The position numbers and the translations under genes are program-made. From an uncultured Lachnospiraceae bacterium (lineage in GTDB: Bacteria; Bacillota; Clostridia; Lachnospirales; Lachnospiraceae), in the NCBI GenBank assembly GCA_934376945.1, contig CAKRPI010000008.1, positions 1 through 35,465 of the forward strand: a stretch of DNA of 35,465 nucleotides. The letters run 5' to 3'. Positions 1 to 8,750 of the stretch are shown here, one piece after another. How positions within the stretch are numbered: position 1 is the stretch's first letter; each line of letters starts with the position of its first letter. The notes under the pieces were generated by a model, which saw nothing but the letters and a program-made list of their open reading frames with translations, was not told where the DNA came from and searched no databases.

Positions 1-51
1 AATGCCCTTGCGAACTTCATTCGCCATTTTCTGTAATTCCAATGTCGTCAT
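1..51 (-). CDS. tkt: Transketolase, N-terminal part (partial, runs off the window)
   Basis: Only the first 17 codons are present; the gene continues beyond position 1. The start is ATG at 51-49, preceded on the minus strand by an AAAGGAAAGG ribosome binding site. The peptide begins MTTLELQKMANEVRKGI, which resembles the start of the split or full transketolases of Clostridia (Leu-Gln-Lys-x-Ala-x-x-Val-Arg-x-Gly-Ile). Transketolase joins the pentose phosphate pathway to glycolysis, and its place just downstream of araD fits an arabinose catabolic operon. The identification rests on a very short stretch plus context, so it is tentative. Confidence 0.55.
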   Translation of the reverse strand, partial: MTTLELQKMANEVRKGI

Positions 52-130
52 AATGGATATTACCTTTCCTTTCTGCCTGAATTCTGACCGGACAGATTCT
101 GCAATCCATCCGATAGCCTGATCTGTTATT

Positions 131-182
131 TTATTTCAGTCGAGAAAACTCCCACTTCTATAGGTGGTAAGTGAATTACAAA
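131..182 (-). repeat. IS200/IS605-like end hairpin relic, copy 1
   Basis: Read on the minus strand, this stretch goes TTGTAATT, an imperfect hairpin (CCACCTATAGAAGTGG core), then TTCTCGACTGAAATAAAA. A clearly homologous stretch lies in the opposite orientation at 11733-11785. The layout (short imperfect hairpin followed by TTCTCxACTGAA) resembles the 3' end found after tnpB genes in IS200/IS605-family elements of Lachnospiraceae; that link is from memory and is inference. It sits between araD and the transketolase start. The remaining bases of 52-218 show nothing else I recognise. Confidence 0.5.
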
Positions 183-218
183 TGTTCGACTTGATTTTTT
201 TCGGATAACCTGGAGTCA

Positions 219-920
219 CTATTTGCCCGGCTGTCCGTAATAAGCGTTTGGTCCATGCTTTCTCATGAAGTGCTTTTCCTTGATGCAGTCCGGAGCCGGC
301 TGTACCTTCGGATTGTTCAGCTCGGTCATAGTTGCCATCTTTGCCACTTCCTCCAGCACAACTGCATTATGCACCGCATCTGCTGCATTTTTGCCCCACG
401 TAAACGGTCCGTGATTTGTACACAGTACAGCCGGAACGTATACCGGATTGATATTTCTGCTTTTGAAGGTTTCGATAATAACAAGACCGGTATTTTTCTC
501 ATACTCTCCATTGATCTCTTCCGGTGTCAGATTTCTCGCACACGGGATCGGACCATACATGTAGTCAGCATGTGTTGTTCCGTAGCACGGAATGTCTCTT
601 CCTGCCTGTGCCCAGGATGTTGCCCATGGAGAATGCGTATGTACAACACCGCCAAGTTCCGGAAATGCCTTGTAAAGTTCCAGATGAGTTGCTGTATCGG
701 AAGACGGATTGTACTTTCCTTCTACACGGTTGCCTTCCATATCAATAACTACCATATCATCCGGTGTCAGAAGATCGTAATCTACACCACTTGGCTTGAT
801 TACAAACAGTCCGGCTTCACGGTCAATCCCGCTGACATTGCCCCATGTATAAGTGACAAGTCCACGGCGCGGAAGCTCCATATTGGCTTCATACACCTGC
901 TTTTTCAGTTCTTCCAGCAT
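219..920 (-). CDS. araD: L-ribulose-5-phosphate 4-epimerase
   Basis: Cytosolic zinc enzyme converting L-ribulose 5-phosphate to D-xylulose 5-phosphate, the last step of L-arabinose use before the pentose phosphate pathway. The 233-residue product matches the family length (E. coli 231). Class II aldolase-fold motifs are visible: SSDTATH, the zinc-binding HTHS pair, ADYMYG, and a third His in TNHGPFTWG. The frame is open further up to 1004, but ATG at 920 is chosen because it has an AAGGAGGAAG ribosome binding site and matches the family N terminus ([13 protein letters not shown]). A transketolase start follows, which suits pentose catabolism. The matching isomerase and regulator (araA, araR) lie 24 kb away in this window. 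Confidence 0.95.
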   Translation of the reverse strand: MLEELKKQVYEANMELPRRGLVTYTWGNVSGIDREAGLFVIKPSGVDYDLLTPDDMVVIDMEGNRVEGKYNPSSDTATHLELYKAFPELGGVVHTHSPWATSWAQAGRDIPCYGTTHADYMYGPIPCARNLTPEEINGEYEKNTGLVIIETFKSRNINPVYVPAVLCTNHGPFTWGKNAADAVHNAVVLEEVAKMATMTELNNPKVQPAPDCIKEKHFMRKHGPNAYYGQPGK

Positions 921-995
921 AACTGCTTCCTCCTTACTTTTCACTGCCTTCCGGAAGAATTTTCTCCATCCGACAATCTGCATACTGCTTTCTTT

Positions 996-1024
996 ATCAT
1001 ACACTTCTTTACAGTTTTCGTCCA
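996..1024 (-). promoter_or_regulatory. Candidate sigma-A promoter of araD
   Basis: Minus-strand -35 TGGACG (1024-1019), 17-base spacer, -10 TATGAT (1001-996). It lies about 75 bases upstream of the chosen araD start, inside the longer open frame, which also argues against the upstream start. I see no copy here of the AraR-like site found upstream of araR. Confidence 0.45.
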
Positions 1025-1067
1025 GTTAATTTTTACAGATATTCGAAATTCTGCACTAATCTACACG

Positions 1068-1150
1068 AAAAAAAGCGGGTTTTTCCCCTTGAAACTGTAC
1101 AACTTCACGAATTTCAAATGAGTTGTACGGTTTCGAAAAGAAATCCCCGC
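1068..1150 (-). terminator. Two-tier intrinsic terminator after the ABC exporter operon
   Basis: On the minus strand an inner 14-bp stem (GAAACCGTACAACT at 1134-1121 with AGTTGTACAGTTTC at 1104-1091, one mismatch) is enclosed by an outer GCGGGG/CCCGC stem (1150-1145 with 1079-1075) and followed by seven T residues (1074-1068). It is unusually long and elaborate. It ends transcription of the permease gene before the araD promoter. The rest of the 1005-1226 gap shows no gene. Confidence 0.8.
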
Positions 1151-1226
1151 CGGCAGAAACATTCCCTCGCTTAATGCTCCGCGCACTTGAACGCAGATAA
1201 GCATTCAAAAGCAATCGTTTGTCTGC

Positions 1227-4200
1227 TTACTCCACACTTTTCAGAGATTCAACCATATCAATCTTTTTCAATTTAAAATACATTACCAGATTGACCAGAA
1301 TTGAAAATCCAAACGTAAACAAAGTGCCATACAGATAACTTATGGGCTTGATACTTCGTCCGAACATACATGCGTCTACCTCTACTGTTATGATAATAAA
1401 CGCATGCAGATATTTGCCCATAAAAATTCCGGCAATCGCTCCGATCACCGTGAGCAAAATGTTCTCACGATATACATAGGCAGCTACCTCACCATCATAA
1501 AAGCCAAGTACCTTGATCGTCGCCAGCTCTCTTCGCCGCTCATTGATATTAATGTTGTTCAGATTGTAAAGAACAACAAACGCAAGCATTCCCGCTGACA
1601 CGATAAGCACTATGATCACGATATCGAGTGCGCCGAGCATATGATCCAGCTGATCCTCCAGTGATTTTGTGTACGTAACATTAAGCACTGCCTCATGTTT
1701 AAGCAACTGCTCACCGAGCGCCTCTGCTTCCTCCAGACCATTTTCTGTCCTTATAAAAATGCTGTTGTACTTTGGCTCCTCCTTAAATACAGACTGATAC
1801 AGGGCCGGCGTAAGATAAATATAATGCGACAGGTAATTCTCACAAACCTGTGCAATTGGAATTGCAATATCTTTTTCTTCCGTTTTCAGAACAATCGTAT
1901 CTCCTGCACCTACACCAAATTCTTTTGCAAGCTTTTCTGTAATAATTGCCCCTTCATCGCCCAGAGCGTATGTCTGCTCATGATTTACCCTGTCACGGAA
2001 ACAGAAAAATTCATCCAGATCCCCGGTATTCTCCGGTACATACAGATAGACCGTCCATTCCTTCTTTGCAACTTTGCTGCCCCTTGCCTGGAGCTTTTGC
2101 ATATAGAACTGCTTTTCTGCCTGTACGCCATCTGCTTCTTGCACCGTCTCCAGAACTTCGTCCTGTGCTTTCTTTTGTGTATCCGTATCGAGAATTACGA
2201 TCTCATCATATAGCTGCAGCTGCTCAAACTGAAGAATCGCCACATCCATAATGGAATCTCGCAATCCAAATCCGACCAGCAAAAGTCCCATACATCCGCC
2301 GATACCGATTACTGTCATCAGGAAACGTTTTTTGTAGCGCATGAGATTTCGAACCGTTGATTTCCAGGTAAAGCTCAGCCTTTTCCATAAAAATGGTACA
2401 TACTCCAGCAAGACTCTGCGTCCCTCTTTCCGTGCCGGCGGCCTCATCAGCTGTGCCGGAACCGCCTGCAGTTCATGAATACAAGCCGAGCACGTTGCCG
2501 TCATCGTACATACAAGCGCTGCTCCCGCTGCAATTCCTCCGAATTTCCAGTCATACGGAATCAGGATTTTCGGAAGATACTGATACATAATTCCGTAAGA
2601 CTTTACAATCACCCACGGAAAAATTTTCTCACCGGCCAGAACGCCGAATATACTGCCTCCTATTGTAGCAAAAAAAGCATATTTCAGATATTTTCCTGCA
2701 ATATCCTTTTTGCTGTAGCCAAGTGCCTTCATGGTACCGATCTGGGTTCGCTCTTCCTCCACCATACGTGTCATTGTAGTAAGGCTGATCAGTGCTGCCA
2801 CCAGAAAAAAAATCAGCGGGAATACACGGGCAATGTTAGTCAGGCGCTCTGCATTCTCTCCAAAACCGGTATTGTCTGGCAATTCGCTTCTGTCATAGAC
2901 GTACCAGGATGGATATTTGATCTCGGAAAGCTTCTTCTCACCGTCTGCAATTTCCTGTTCTGCATCCGCAAGGTCCTTTTTTGCATCCGCAATCTTCTGC
3001 TCGCCCTCTTCAATTTTCTCCTGTGCTTCTCTTTTTCCCTTCTCGTAATCCTCCCATCCGTCTTTCAGCTTCTGTTCATTTTCTTCCAGCTCCCGTTCAC
3101 CTTCGGCAATCTGTGCCCTGCCCTCTTCCAGCTTTTCTCTTGCCTCTGCCAGCTGTATTTTTGCATCCTCCAGCTGTTTTCTTCCGTCTGCTATCTGCCT
3201 TCTCGATGCATTCAGCTCAGCCCAGCCATTATCCAGCTGCTTTCTCGCAGCATTCAGCTGAGCTTTTGCGTCCGCAAGCTGCTTCTTTCCTTTTGCAAGT
3301 TCCTCCTTTGCTGCTTTTATCTTCTCTTCGTTTTCTTCCAGCTGCTGCTTTGCCTCTGCCAGCTGCTCAGCTCCTTTTTCAAGCTCTTTTTTACTCTGTT
3401 CGAGCTGGCGCCAGCCTTCCTCCAGCTGTTCCTTTGCTTTCGACAGCTCAGCCTCTTTTTCCTTCAGCTGCGCATCTGCTGCTTCCAGCTGACTTCTTGT
3501 CTTCGCAAGCTGCTCACCGGCAGCGTGAAGCTCCGCTTCTTTTTGTTCAAGTGTCTGCTTCGCCTGCTTTAGTTTCTGCTCGTTCGCATCCAGTGCCTTC
3601 TTCCCTTCCGCGAGCTCGGCCTCACGTTCTTCCAGCTCCTTACAGACACCGGCAAGCTGCTGCTCTGCCGCATCCAGTTCTTTTTCCTTCGCTGTCAGCT
3701 CCTGCTCTTTTTCATCCAGCGTCCTTTTTCCTTCTGCAATCGCAGCCTCTGCCGCATCCAGCGCATTTTTACTCTCGGTCAGCTCCTGACGATTGGCCTC
3801 AAGTATCTGCTTTTGCTGTGCCAGGTCCTGTTCCTGCACATCCAGCTCCTGCTTTTGACTGATAAGCGATGCATTTGCTGTCTCATATTCCGCTTTTGCG
3901 CTTTCCATCCGTTCAGACTGCGCTCTGACAGTTTCCTGTGCCTGGTCCGCACTGCGCTCTGCTTCCTTGGCAGACTCCTGTGCCTGCGGCAGCTCATTTT
4001 CCGCTGCAGATGCTGCAGCAGCAGCCTCCTCTGCCCGCACCCGCGCATTTTCTGCTGCCTGAAGCTGCGCCGCATATTCCTGCTCCATTTGTGCAAGCGC
4101 TGCAGCTGATGTATCCACCTGGCTTTGACAGCTCTCCACCGCTTCCAAGGCCTTCTGCAGCTCCTCCTCTGATGCCTCCTCATCCGCCTGCAGCTGCTCA

Positions 4201-6203
4201 TAAACCTCCTGCGCTCCTGCAAGCTCCGTCTTTGCCGCTTCAAGCTCAGCCTGCTTCCCATTTATTGCTGCCAAAAGCTCCTGCGCCTTTTCTTCACAGC
4301 TGCCTTGCTCCTGTCTGGCCTGCCTCTCCTGCTCACGCAGAGTATCTGCCTGTGCCTGCTGAGCTGCATATGCCTGTGCAAGTGCTTCTGCCGTTTCCTG
4401 CTTCTGCTTCGCCTCTTCCTGCGCAGTAGCAAGCATGTTCATGGATTCATCATACGCATTTTTTAATTCCTGTACTTTATTTTCTGCCGCTGCATATGCC
4501 TCCCGAAGCGGAGCAAGCCCTGCATCTGCGGCATTCCAGCTTTCTTCTGCTTTTGTCAGTTCTGCATTTGCCGCTTCATACTGCTGCCTCTCCCTTGCAA
4601 GCGTTTCTTCCTGAACAGACAGTGCTTCCTTTTCCTGCGCTATCTTGCTTCTGCCTGCTTTTATCATCTCGCGTGATTCCTTCACCTCTGCGACACTAGC
4701 TTCGTACTGCGCTCTGGCTTCTGCAAGCTGTTTTGCTCCGGATTCATACTCTTTTTTTGCCTGAGCCAGCTGCGCTGCTCCTGCCTCATACTCCTTCCTG
4801 GCTGCTTCCAGCTGACTGATGCCGGCTTTGTACTGTTGCTCTCCCTTTAAAAGCTGCTCCATACCGGCCTCATACTGCGCTCTGGCTTCTGCGATCTGAC
4901 CAACCCCGGCTTCATATTTTTTCTGTGATTCTTCCAGCTGTTTTTCTGCCTGAACCAGCTGCCGTTTTCCATCCTCCAGCTTCTTGCTTTGTTTTTCATA
5001 CTCTGCCCAGCCTTCTTCCAGCTGCTTTTCACCCTCGCGGATCTGCTCCTCGCCCTTTTTGAACTTTTCGGCTGCCGCTTCGGATTCTCTTTCATACTTC
5101 GTAAGGCCTTCCCGATAGCTGTTCTCACCGCTTTGCAGTTCTTGCTCTCCTCTGGCAAGTTCTGCCTCTCCGTCCGCAAGCTTTCGTTCATTTTCAGCAA
5201 CTTCTGCTTCTCCGTCTGCAAGCTCTGATTCTCCGTTCGCAAGCTCCTTCTTTGAATCTTCCAGCTTCTCTCTTCCCTTTGCCAGCTCTGATTCTCCTTC
5301 GGTCAGCTCTGACTCTGCCTCAGACAGCTCAGACTCTGCTTCGTTTTTTCCGTCCTTCAGCTCCTTCTCTGCATCCGAAAGTTCTTTTTTTCCGTCCGCA
5401 ACCTGCTTCTTTGCATCTTCCAGCGTTTCGCCTGCTTCTTTCATGACCGCATCGTAACGTGCCTCGCAGCGAAGCCCCTCCAGGGATTCAATCCGGTTCT
5501 GAACTTCCTCCACAAGCGTATCATAGCCATCGGTATAAGCAATCTCATCCTGTGCACCTTCTGCACGAATATAGATCGTACTATAAACCTCCGAATCAAA
5601 ATCGTCCGGAAGAACATAAAGAAATCCGGAAACCGAACCGTTTCCAAGCGTTGTACTGCCTCGTTCAAATGCAATATAGCCCGGACTGTAACCAATTCCT
5701 GCAATCCGAAAGGCAGTCCTTTTCAGCTGTGTATCTTCTTCTGATGAAACGGACACCTGCAGAGTATCCCCCACTGCATAGTCATGTGCCTCCGCATACG
5801 CCGCATCCATAAAACACTCTCCTGCTTTGGCCGGAAGGCTTCCTTCCTTTGGAGTCAGCAGGTTCATATTTTCAGGAATGGATTCCACATGCAGCACTTG
5901 CTGTACTTCCGTTCCGCAGTAAACGTCCTCCATGAAAACGCCCTCTGCCTCCCCGACACCTTCCACTTCCCGGATCACATCCAGATCCTCCTGCGAAAGT
6001 CCGAGCGTTCCAAGCACCTTTATATCCATCAGTTTTGTGCTGTCAAAATAATAATCTCCCGTCGCACGCATATCCGGCGCAGACGCCTGAATGCCGGAAA
6101 AAAACGATACGCCCATTGCCACGATAAAAAAAATCGACAAAAAACGATTCAGGCTTTTTTTGACTTCAACTCGAAATTCTTTTTTCAGTGCTTTCTTTTT
6201 CAA
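1227..6203 (-). CDS. FtsX/MacB-type ABC transporter permease with giant extracellular coiled coil
   Basis: Membrane subunit of an ABC exporter or mechanotransmission complex, 1658 residues. Order of parts: a TM helix near residues 20-41; a first extracellular domain to about 250; about 840 residues (254-1093) of Lys/Glu/Ala/Gln-rich heptad-like coiled coil with recurrent LADGEAEL, EELAKGKKQL and QLEEG units; a first FtsX-type TM block (from about 1120, MVEEERTQIGTMKALGYS); a cytosolic link; a further TM, a second extracellular domain, and a closing FtsX block (RRRELATIKVLGF). The start is TTG at 6203: an in-frame TAA nine bases upstream rules out an earlier start, and the next ATG falls inside the first TM helix. 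Gene length is far above usual FtsX permeases (about 400-900 residues). The ATPase gene lies just upstream with a 48-base gap. Substrate unknown; peptide or lipid export, or cell-wall enzyme control, are the likely classes. Confidence 0.9.
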   Translation of the reverse strand: MKKKALKKEFRVEVKKSLNRFLSIFFIVAMGVSFFSGIQASAPDMRATGDYYFDSTKLMDIKVLGTLGLSQEDLDVIREVEGVGEAEGVFMEDVYCGTEVQQVLHVESIPENMNLLTPKEGSLPAKAGECFMDAAYAEAHDYAVGDTLQVSVSSEEDTQLKRTAFRIAGIGYSPGYIAFERGSTTLGNGSVSGFLYVLPDDFDSEVYSTIYIRAEGAQDEIAYTDGYDTLVEEVQNRIESLEGLRCEARYDAVMKEAGETLEDAKKQVADGKKELSDAEKELKDGKNEAESELSEAESELTEGESELAKGREKLEDSKKELANGESELADGEAEVAENERKLADGEAELARGEQELQSGENSYREGLTKYERESEAAAEKFKKGEEQIREGEKQLEEGWAEYEKQSKKLEDGKRQLVQAEKQLEESQKKYEAGVGQIAEARAQYEAGMEQLLKGEQQYKAGISQLEAARKEYEAGAAQLAQAKKEYESGAKQLAEARAQYEASVAEVKESREMIKAGRSKIAQEKEALSVQEETLARERQQYEAANAELTKAEESWNAADAGLAPLREAYAAAENKVQELKNAYDESMNMLATAQEEAKQKQETAEALAQAYAAQQAQADTLREQERQARQEQGSCEEKAQELLAAINGKQAELEAAKTELAGAQEVYEQLQADEEASEEELQKALEAVESCQSQVDTSAAALAQMEQEYAAQLQAAENARVRAEEAAAAASAAENELPQAQESAKEAERSADQAQETVRAQSERMESAKAEYETANASLISQKQELDVQEQDLAQQKQILEANRQELTESKNALDAAEAAIAEGKRTLDEKEQELTAKEKELDAAEQQLAGVCKELEEREAELAEGKKALDANEQKLKQAKQTLEQKEAELHAAGEQLAKTRSQLEAADAQLKEKEAELSKAKEQLEEGWRQLEQSKKELEKGAEQLAEAKQQLEENEEKIKAAKEELAKGKKQLADAKAQLNAARKQLDNGWAELNASRRQIADGRKQLEDAKIQLAEAREKLEEGRAQIAEGERELEENEQKLKDGWEDYEKGKREAQEKIEEGEQKIADAKKDLADAEQEIADGEKKLSEIKYPSWYVYDRSELPDNTGFGENAERLTNIARVFPLIFFLVAALISLTTMTRMVEEERTQIGTMKALGYSKKDIAGKYLKYAFFATIGGSIFGVLAGEKIFPWVIVKSYGIMYQYLPKILIPYDWKFGGIAAGAALVCTMTATCSACIHELQAVPAQLMRPPARKEGRRVLLEYVPFLWKRLSFTWKSTVRNLMRYKKRFLMTVIGIGGCMGLLLVGFGLRDSIMDVAILQFEQLQLYDEIVILDTDTQKKAQDEVLETVQEADGVQAEKQFYMQKLQARGSKVAKKEWTVYLYVPENTGDLDEFFCFRDRVNHEQTYALGDEGAIITEKLAKEFGVGAGDTIVLKTEEKDIAIPIAQVCENYLSHYIYLTPALYQSVFKEEPKYNSIFIRTENGLEEAEALGEQLLKHEAVLNVTYTKSLEDQLDHMLGALDIVIIVLIVSAGMLAFVVLYNLNNININERRRELATIKVLGFYDGEVAAYVYRENILLTVIGAIAGIFMGKYLHAFIIITVEVDACMFGRSIKPISYLYGTLFTFGFSILVNLVMYFKLKKIDMVESLKSVE

Positions 6204-6251
6204 TTGCCCTTACCTGCCATTTCTGTTTCTTTGTCTTATCCTGCTGCTTCC

Positions 6252-6959
6252 TTACCATTCAATCTGCTCCACCGGTGTCGGCTGCAGATTCAGGTTCATT
6301 CCGGATACCCGTCCGTTTTTGATATGGATCACGCGGTCTGCCATCGGTGTGATCGCTGTATTGTGAGTAATCACGATTACGGTCATCCCTTTCTTGTGGC
6401 ACATATCCTGCAGAAGCTTTAAAATTGCTTTTCCTGTCTGATAGTCAAGTGCACCCGTCGGTTCATCACACAAAAGAAGCTTTGGATTTTTAGCGAGCGC
6501 TCTTGCAATAGACACTCTTTGCTGCTCGCCTCCCGAAAGCTGCGCCGGAAAATTTCCCATCCGTTCTCCCAGACCAACTTCTCTTAACACGCTTTTGGAA
6601 TCAAGCGGATTTTTACAGATTTGGAGCGCCAGCTCCACATTTTCCAGTGCGGTCAGATTCGGGATCAGATTATAGAACTGAAATACAAAGCCAATGTCAT
6701 CTCGGCGATAACCCGTCAGCTTTCTCTGACTGTACTTTGAGATATCCTTTCCATCAACAAAAACATGGCCACTGCTTGCCGTATCCATTCCGCCAAGTAT
6801 ATTCAAAACGGTTGTCTTTCCGGCTCCGCTTGGGCCGACAATAACAACAAACTCTCCTCTTTTCACCTCAAAATCAATGCCGTCAACCGCATGAATCTCA
6901 ACCTCGCCCATCTTATAAACCTTTGTTACATGCTCCAGCTTTACATACGCTTCCTGCAT
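6252..6959 (-). CDS. ABC transporter ATP-binding protein (LolD/MacB class)
   Basis: Cytosolic ATPase of 235 residues pairing with the FtsX-type permease downstream. Motifs in order: Walker [10 protein letters not shown] (about residue 42), Q-loop in FQFYNLIP, the family-typical [15 protein letters not shown] signature, Walker [13 protein letters not shown] and the switch His in VIVITHN. The ATG at 6959 has an AAAGGAG site eight bases away. It is the first gene of a two-gene operon with a promoter at 7024-7052 and terminator at 1068-1150. Sequence identifies the class well but not the substrate. Confidence 0.95.
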   Translation of the reverse strand: MQEAYVKLEHVTKVYKMGEVEIHAVDGIDFEVKRGEFVVIVGPSGAGKTTVLNILGGMDTASSGHVFVDGKDISKYSQRKLTGYRRDDIGFVFQFYNLIPNLTALENVELALQICKNPLDSKSVLREVGLGERMGNFPAQLSGGEQQRVSIARALAKNPKLLLCDEPTGALDYQTGKAILKLLQDMCHKKGMTVIVITHNTAITPMADRVIHIKNGRVSGMNLNLQPTPVEQIEW

Positions 6960-7023
6960 CCCATCTGCTCCTTTACCCTCTTATTCTCGCTCACGTTCCT
7001 TTACCTTACGGTCTTCTGATTTT

Positions 7024-7052
7024 ATTTTACTAACCCCCTTCTTTCGATGCAA
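7024..7052 (-). promoter_or_regulatory. Sigma-A promoter of the ABC exporter operon
   Basis: Minus-strand -35 TTGCAT (7052-7047), 17-base spacer, -10 TAAAAT (7029-7024), leaving a leader of about 60 bases before the ATPase start. Confidence 0.65.
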
Positions 7053-7072
7053 CCCTTTTATAAAAGTTTTAG

Positions 7073-7109
7073 AAAAAGAGCAGTCCACATCTGCGAACTG
7101 CTCTTTTTT
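7073..7109 (-). terminator. Intrinsic terminator after citrate synthase
   Basis: Perfect 12-bp inverted repeat, AAAAAGAGCAGT (7073-7084) with ACTGCTCTTTTT (7097-7108) and a 12-base loop. It has T-rich tails on both strands, but the gene reading into it is citrate synthase on the minus strand. Confidence 0.85.
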
Positions 7110-7112
7110 ATT

Positions 7113-7256
7113 CTATGATGTCAGGGTTCCAGTGACCCGGCCCGATATGAGCATAAAAGTAAAGCGCAAGCTTCACGATATGCGAATACCTGGCAGGATT
7201 GTGGAAGTACGAAGTACGGAACAATCCGTAAGGCATCTTTTGACCTTACTATCATT
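7113..7256 (+). repeat. Dispersed hairpin repeat, copy A (composite)
   Basis: Two modules in the 3' untranslated region of the citrate synthase gene. Module 1 (7145-7193) begins ATATGAGCATAAAAG and recurs at 27759-27805. Module 2 (7194-7256) holds GGATTGT (7196-7202) paired with ACAATCC (7221-7227), an inner GTAC-GAA-GTAC hairpin, then GTAAGGCATCTTTTGAC and TTACTATCATT; it recurs at 17481-17543 and, as its last 30 bases inverted, at 21471-21500. Function unknown; not coding. Confidence 0.7.
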
Positions 7257-7275
7257 CGATTGCTTATGCATGTTA

Positions 7276-8646
7276 TTATTTCCGATCTTCCAGTGCAATA
7301 TATGGAACGTGATGTCCCACGTATTTGTAAGCCGGACGGATAATCTTTCCTTCATTTACCAGCTCCTCGATCCGATGCGCAGACCATCCTGCGATACGGG
7401 AAATCGCAAAGATCGGTGTGTAGAGCTGCTTCGGAATTCCAAGCATGGAATATACGAAACCACTGTAAAAGTCGACGTTACAACAGATTGGCTTATGCAG
7501 CTTTTTCCGGCTCGTCAGAAGCTCCGAAGCAATTCGCTCTACTCTTGCATAGAAGGCAAACTCATCGGTCAGCCCCTTTTCCTCTGAAAGGCTTCTTGCA
7601 TATTCCTTCAGAATGACTGCACGCGGGTCGGAAAGTGTATAAACAGCATGTCCCATACCATAAATCAGACCACTTCGGTCAAATGCCTCTTTGTTGATGA
7701 TTCTCGTAAGATAATCACAAATCTCATCTTCGCTTTCCCAGTTATGCACATGTTCCTTGATATCCGCGAACATATTCTCTACCTTCAGATTCGCACCGCC
7801 GTGCTTCGGTCCCTTCAGGGAACCAAGCGATGCAGCTACTGCAGAATACGTATCCGTACCGGTAGATGAAACAACATGCGTTGTAAAGGTCGAGTTATTT
7901 CCACCGCCATGCTCTGCATGGATTACCAGTGCAATATCAAGTACCCTTGCCTCCAGCTCTGTATACTGTCCATCACTGCGCAGGATCCGCAGAATATTTT
8001 CAGCTGTGGAAAGCTCCGGATCCGGGTAACGGATCACAAGGCTCTGATCATTATGGTAATGCTGATAAGCATGGTACGCATAAACAGAAATCAGCGGCAT
8101 CGTTGCAATCAGGGAAAGTGCCTGACGCAGAACATTCGGAATGGAGATATCATCCGCATTATCATCATAGGAATATAATGTCAGCACACTCCTTTGCAGT
8201 GCATTCATGATTTCCATACTCGGTGCCTTCATAATAACGTCACGCACAAACTTATTCGGCAGCTCGCGGTACTGGCTGAGGATTTCGATAAACTCCTGCA
8301 GCTGCGTTTTATTTGGCAATGCACCGAATAAAAGGAGATAGGTGATCTCTTCATAATTAAATTTCCGCATTCCAAACCCGTTTTTCAGATCCATAACGTT
8401 GTACCCCTGGTAATACAACTCACCAGGACACGGTACCTTCTCCCCATGTACCGTCTTAAAAGCCACAACATCCGAAATCTCTGTCAGACCAGTGAGGACG
8501 CCTTTACCATCGGACTCACGCAGCCCTCGTTTTACATCGTATTCCTGATACAGATTCAAATCAAGCGCACCGGAGATCATACAGTATTTTACAAGCTGTC
8601 CCAGTCTTTCATCCCTTGTTTTTCTATCCGTTTCACTACGTAACAT
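7276..8646 (-). CDS. gltA: Citrate synthase
   Basis: Condenses oxaloacetate and acetyl-CoA to citrate in the cytosol; in anaerobes like this it usually feeds the oxidative branch to 2-oxoglutarate and glutamate. The 456-residue product shows the family landmarks: the first catalytic His region HAEHGGGNNSTF, GPKHGGAN, the second catalytic His in YGMGHAVYTLSDPRA, the catalytic Asp in NVDFYSGF and the citrate-binding Arg in RIAGWSAHR. ATG at 8646 is chosen over the open frame up to 8721 because of a GGGAGGAG site at the right distance and a family-like start. It ends in a terminator at 7073-7109. A 2-methylcitrate synthase activity cannot be excluded from sequence alone, but no prp-type genes are nearby. 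Confidence 0.93.
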   Translation of the reverse strand: MLRSETDRKTRDERLGQLVKYCMISGALDLNLYQEYDVKRGLRESDGKGVLTGLTEISDVVAFKTVHGEKVPCPGELYYQGYNVMDLKNGFGMRKFNYEEITYLLLFGALPNKTQLQEFIEILSQYRELPNKFVRDVIMKAPSMEIMNALQRSVLTLYSYDDNADDISIPNVLRQALSLIATMPLISVYAYHAYQHYHNDQSLVIRYPDPELSTAENILRILRSDGQYTELEARVLDIALVIHAEHGGGNNSTFTTHVVSSTGTDTYSAVAASLGSLKGPKHGGANLKVENMFADIKEHVHNWESEDEICDYLTRIINKEAFDRSGLIYGMGHAVYTLSDPRAVILKEYARSLSEEKGLTDEFAFYARVERIASELLTSRKKLHKPICCNVDFYSGFVYSMLGIPKQLYTPIFAISRIAGWSAHRIEELVNEGKIIRPAYKYVGHHVPYIALEDRK

Positions 8647-8750
8647 CGTATACTCCTCCCTTTCTATCCTATGTACTCTCGGAATCTTTTTGTGCTTGAC
8701 ATTCCTTTGCGGCAGGCACATCTGCGCCTTGCTTCATAACCGGCAGTTGT

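Noticed and set aside
255..1121. 288-codon plus-strand frame opposite araD
   Set aside because: Cys/His-rich nonsense composition, complements a well-supported araD gene and runs into the terminator hairpin.
2475..3862. Long plus-strand open frames of 293-365 codons opposite the coiled-coil permease
   Set aside because: They are Leu/Phe/Cys- or Pro/Ala/Ser-rich complements of the repetitive coiled-coil codons, with no ribosome binding site and no family signature.
3779..4261. Minus-strand 160-codon frame inside the coiled-coil gene
   Set aside because: Arg/Gln-rich out-of-frame reading of the repeats of the permease gene.
7132..7587. 151-codon plus-strand frame over the citrate synthase 3' end
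   Set aside because: Spans the dispersed repeat and the complement of citrate synthase; no ribosome binding site or family match.
8696..8701. Plus-strand TTGACA as a promoter
   Set aside because: No -10 at 16-18 bases and no plus-strand gene downstream.
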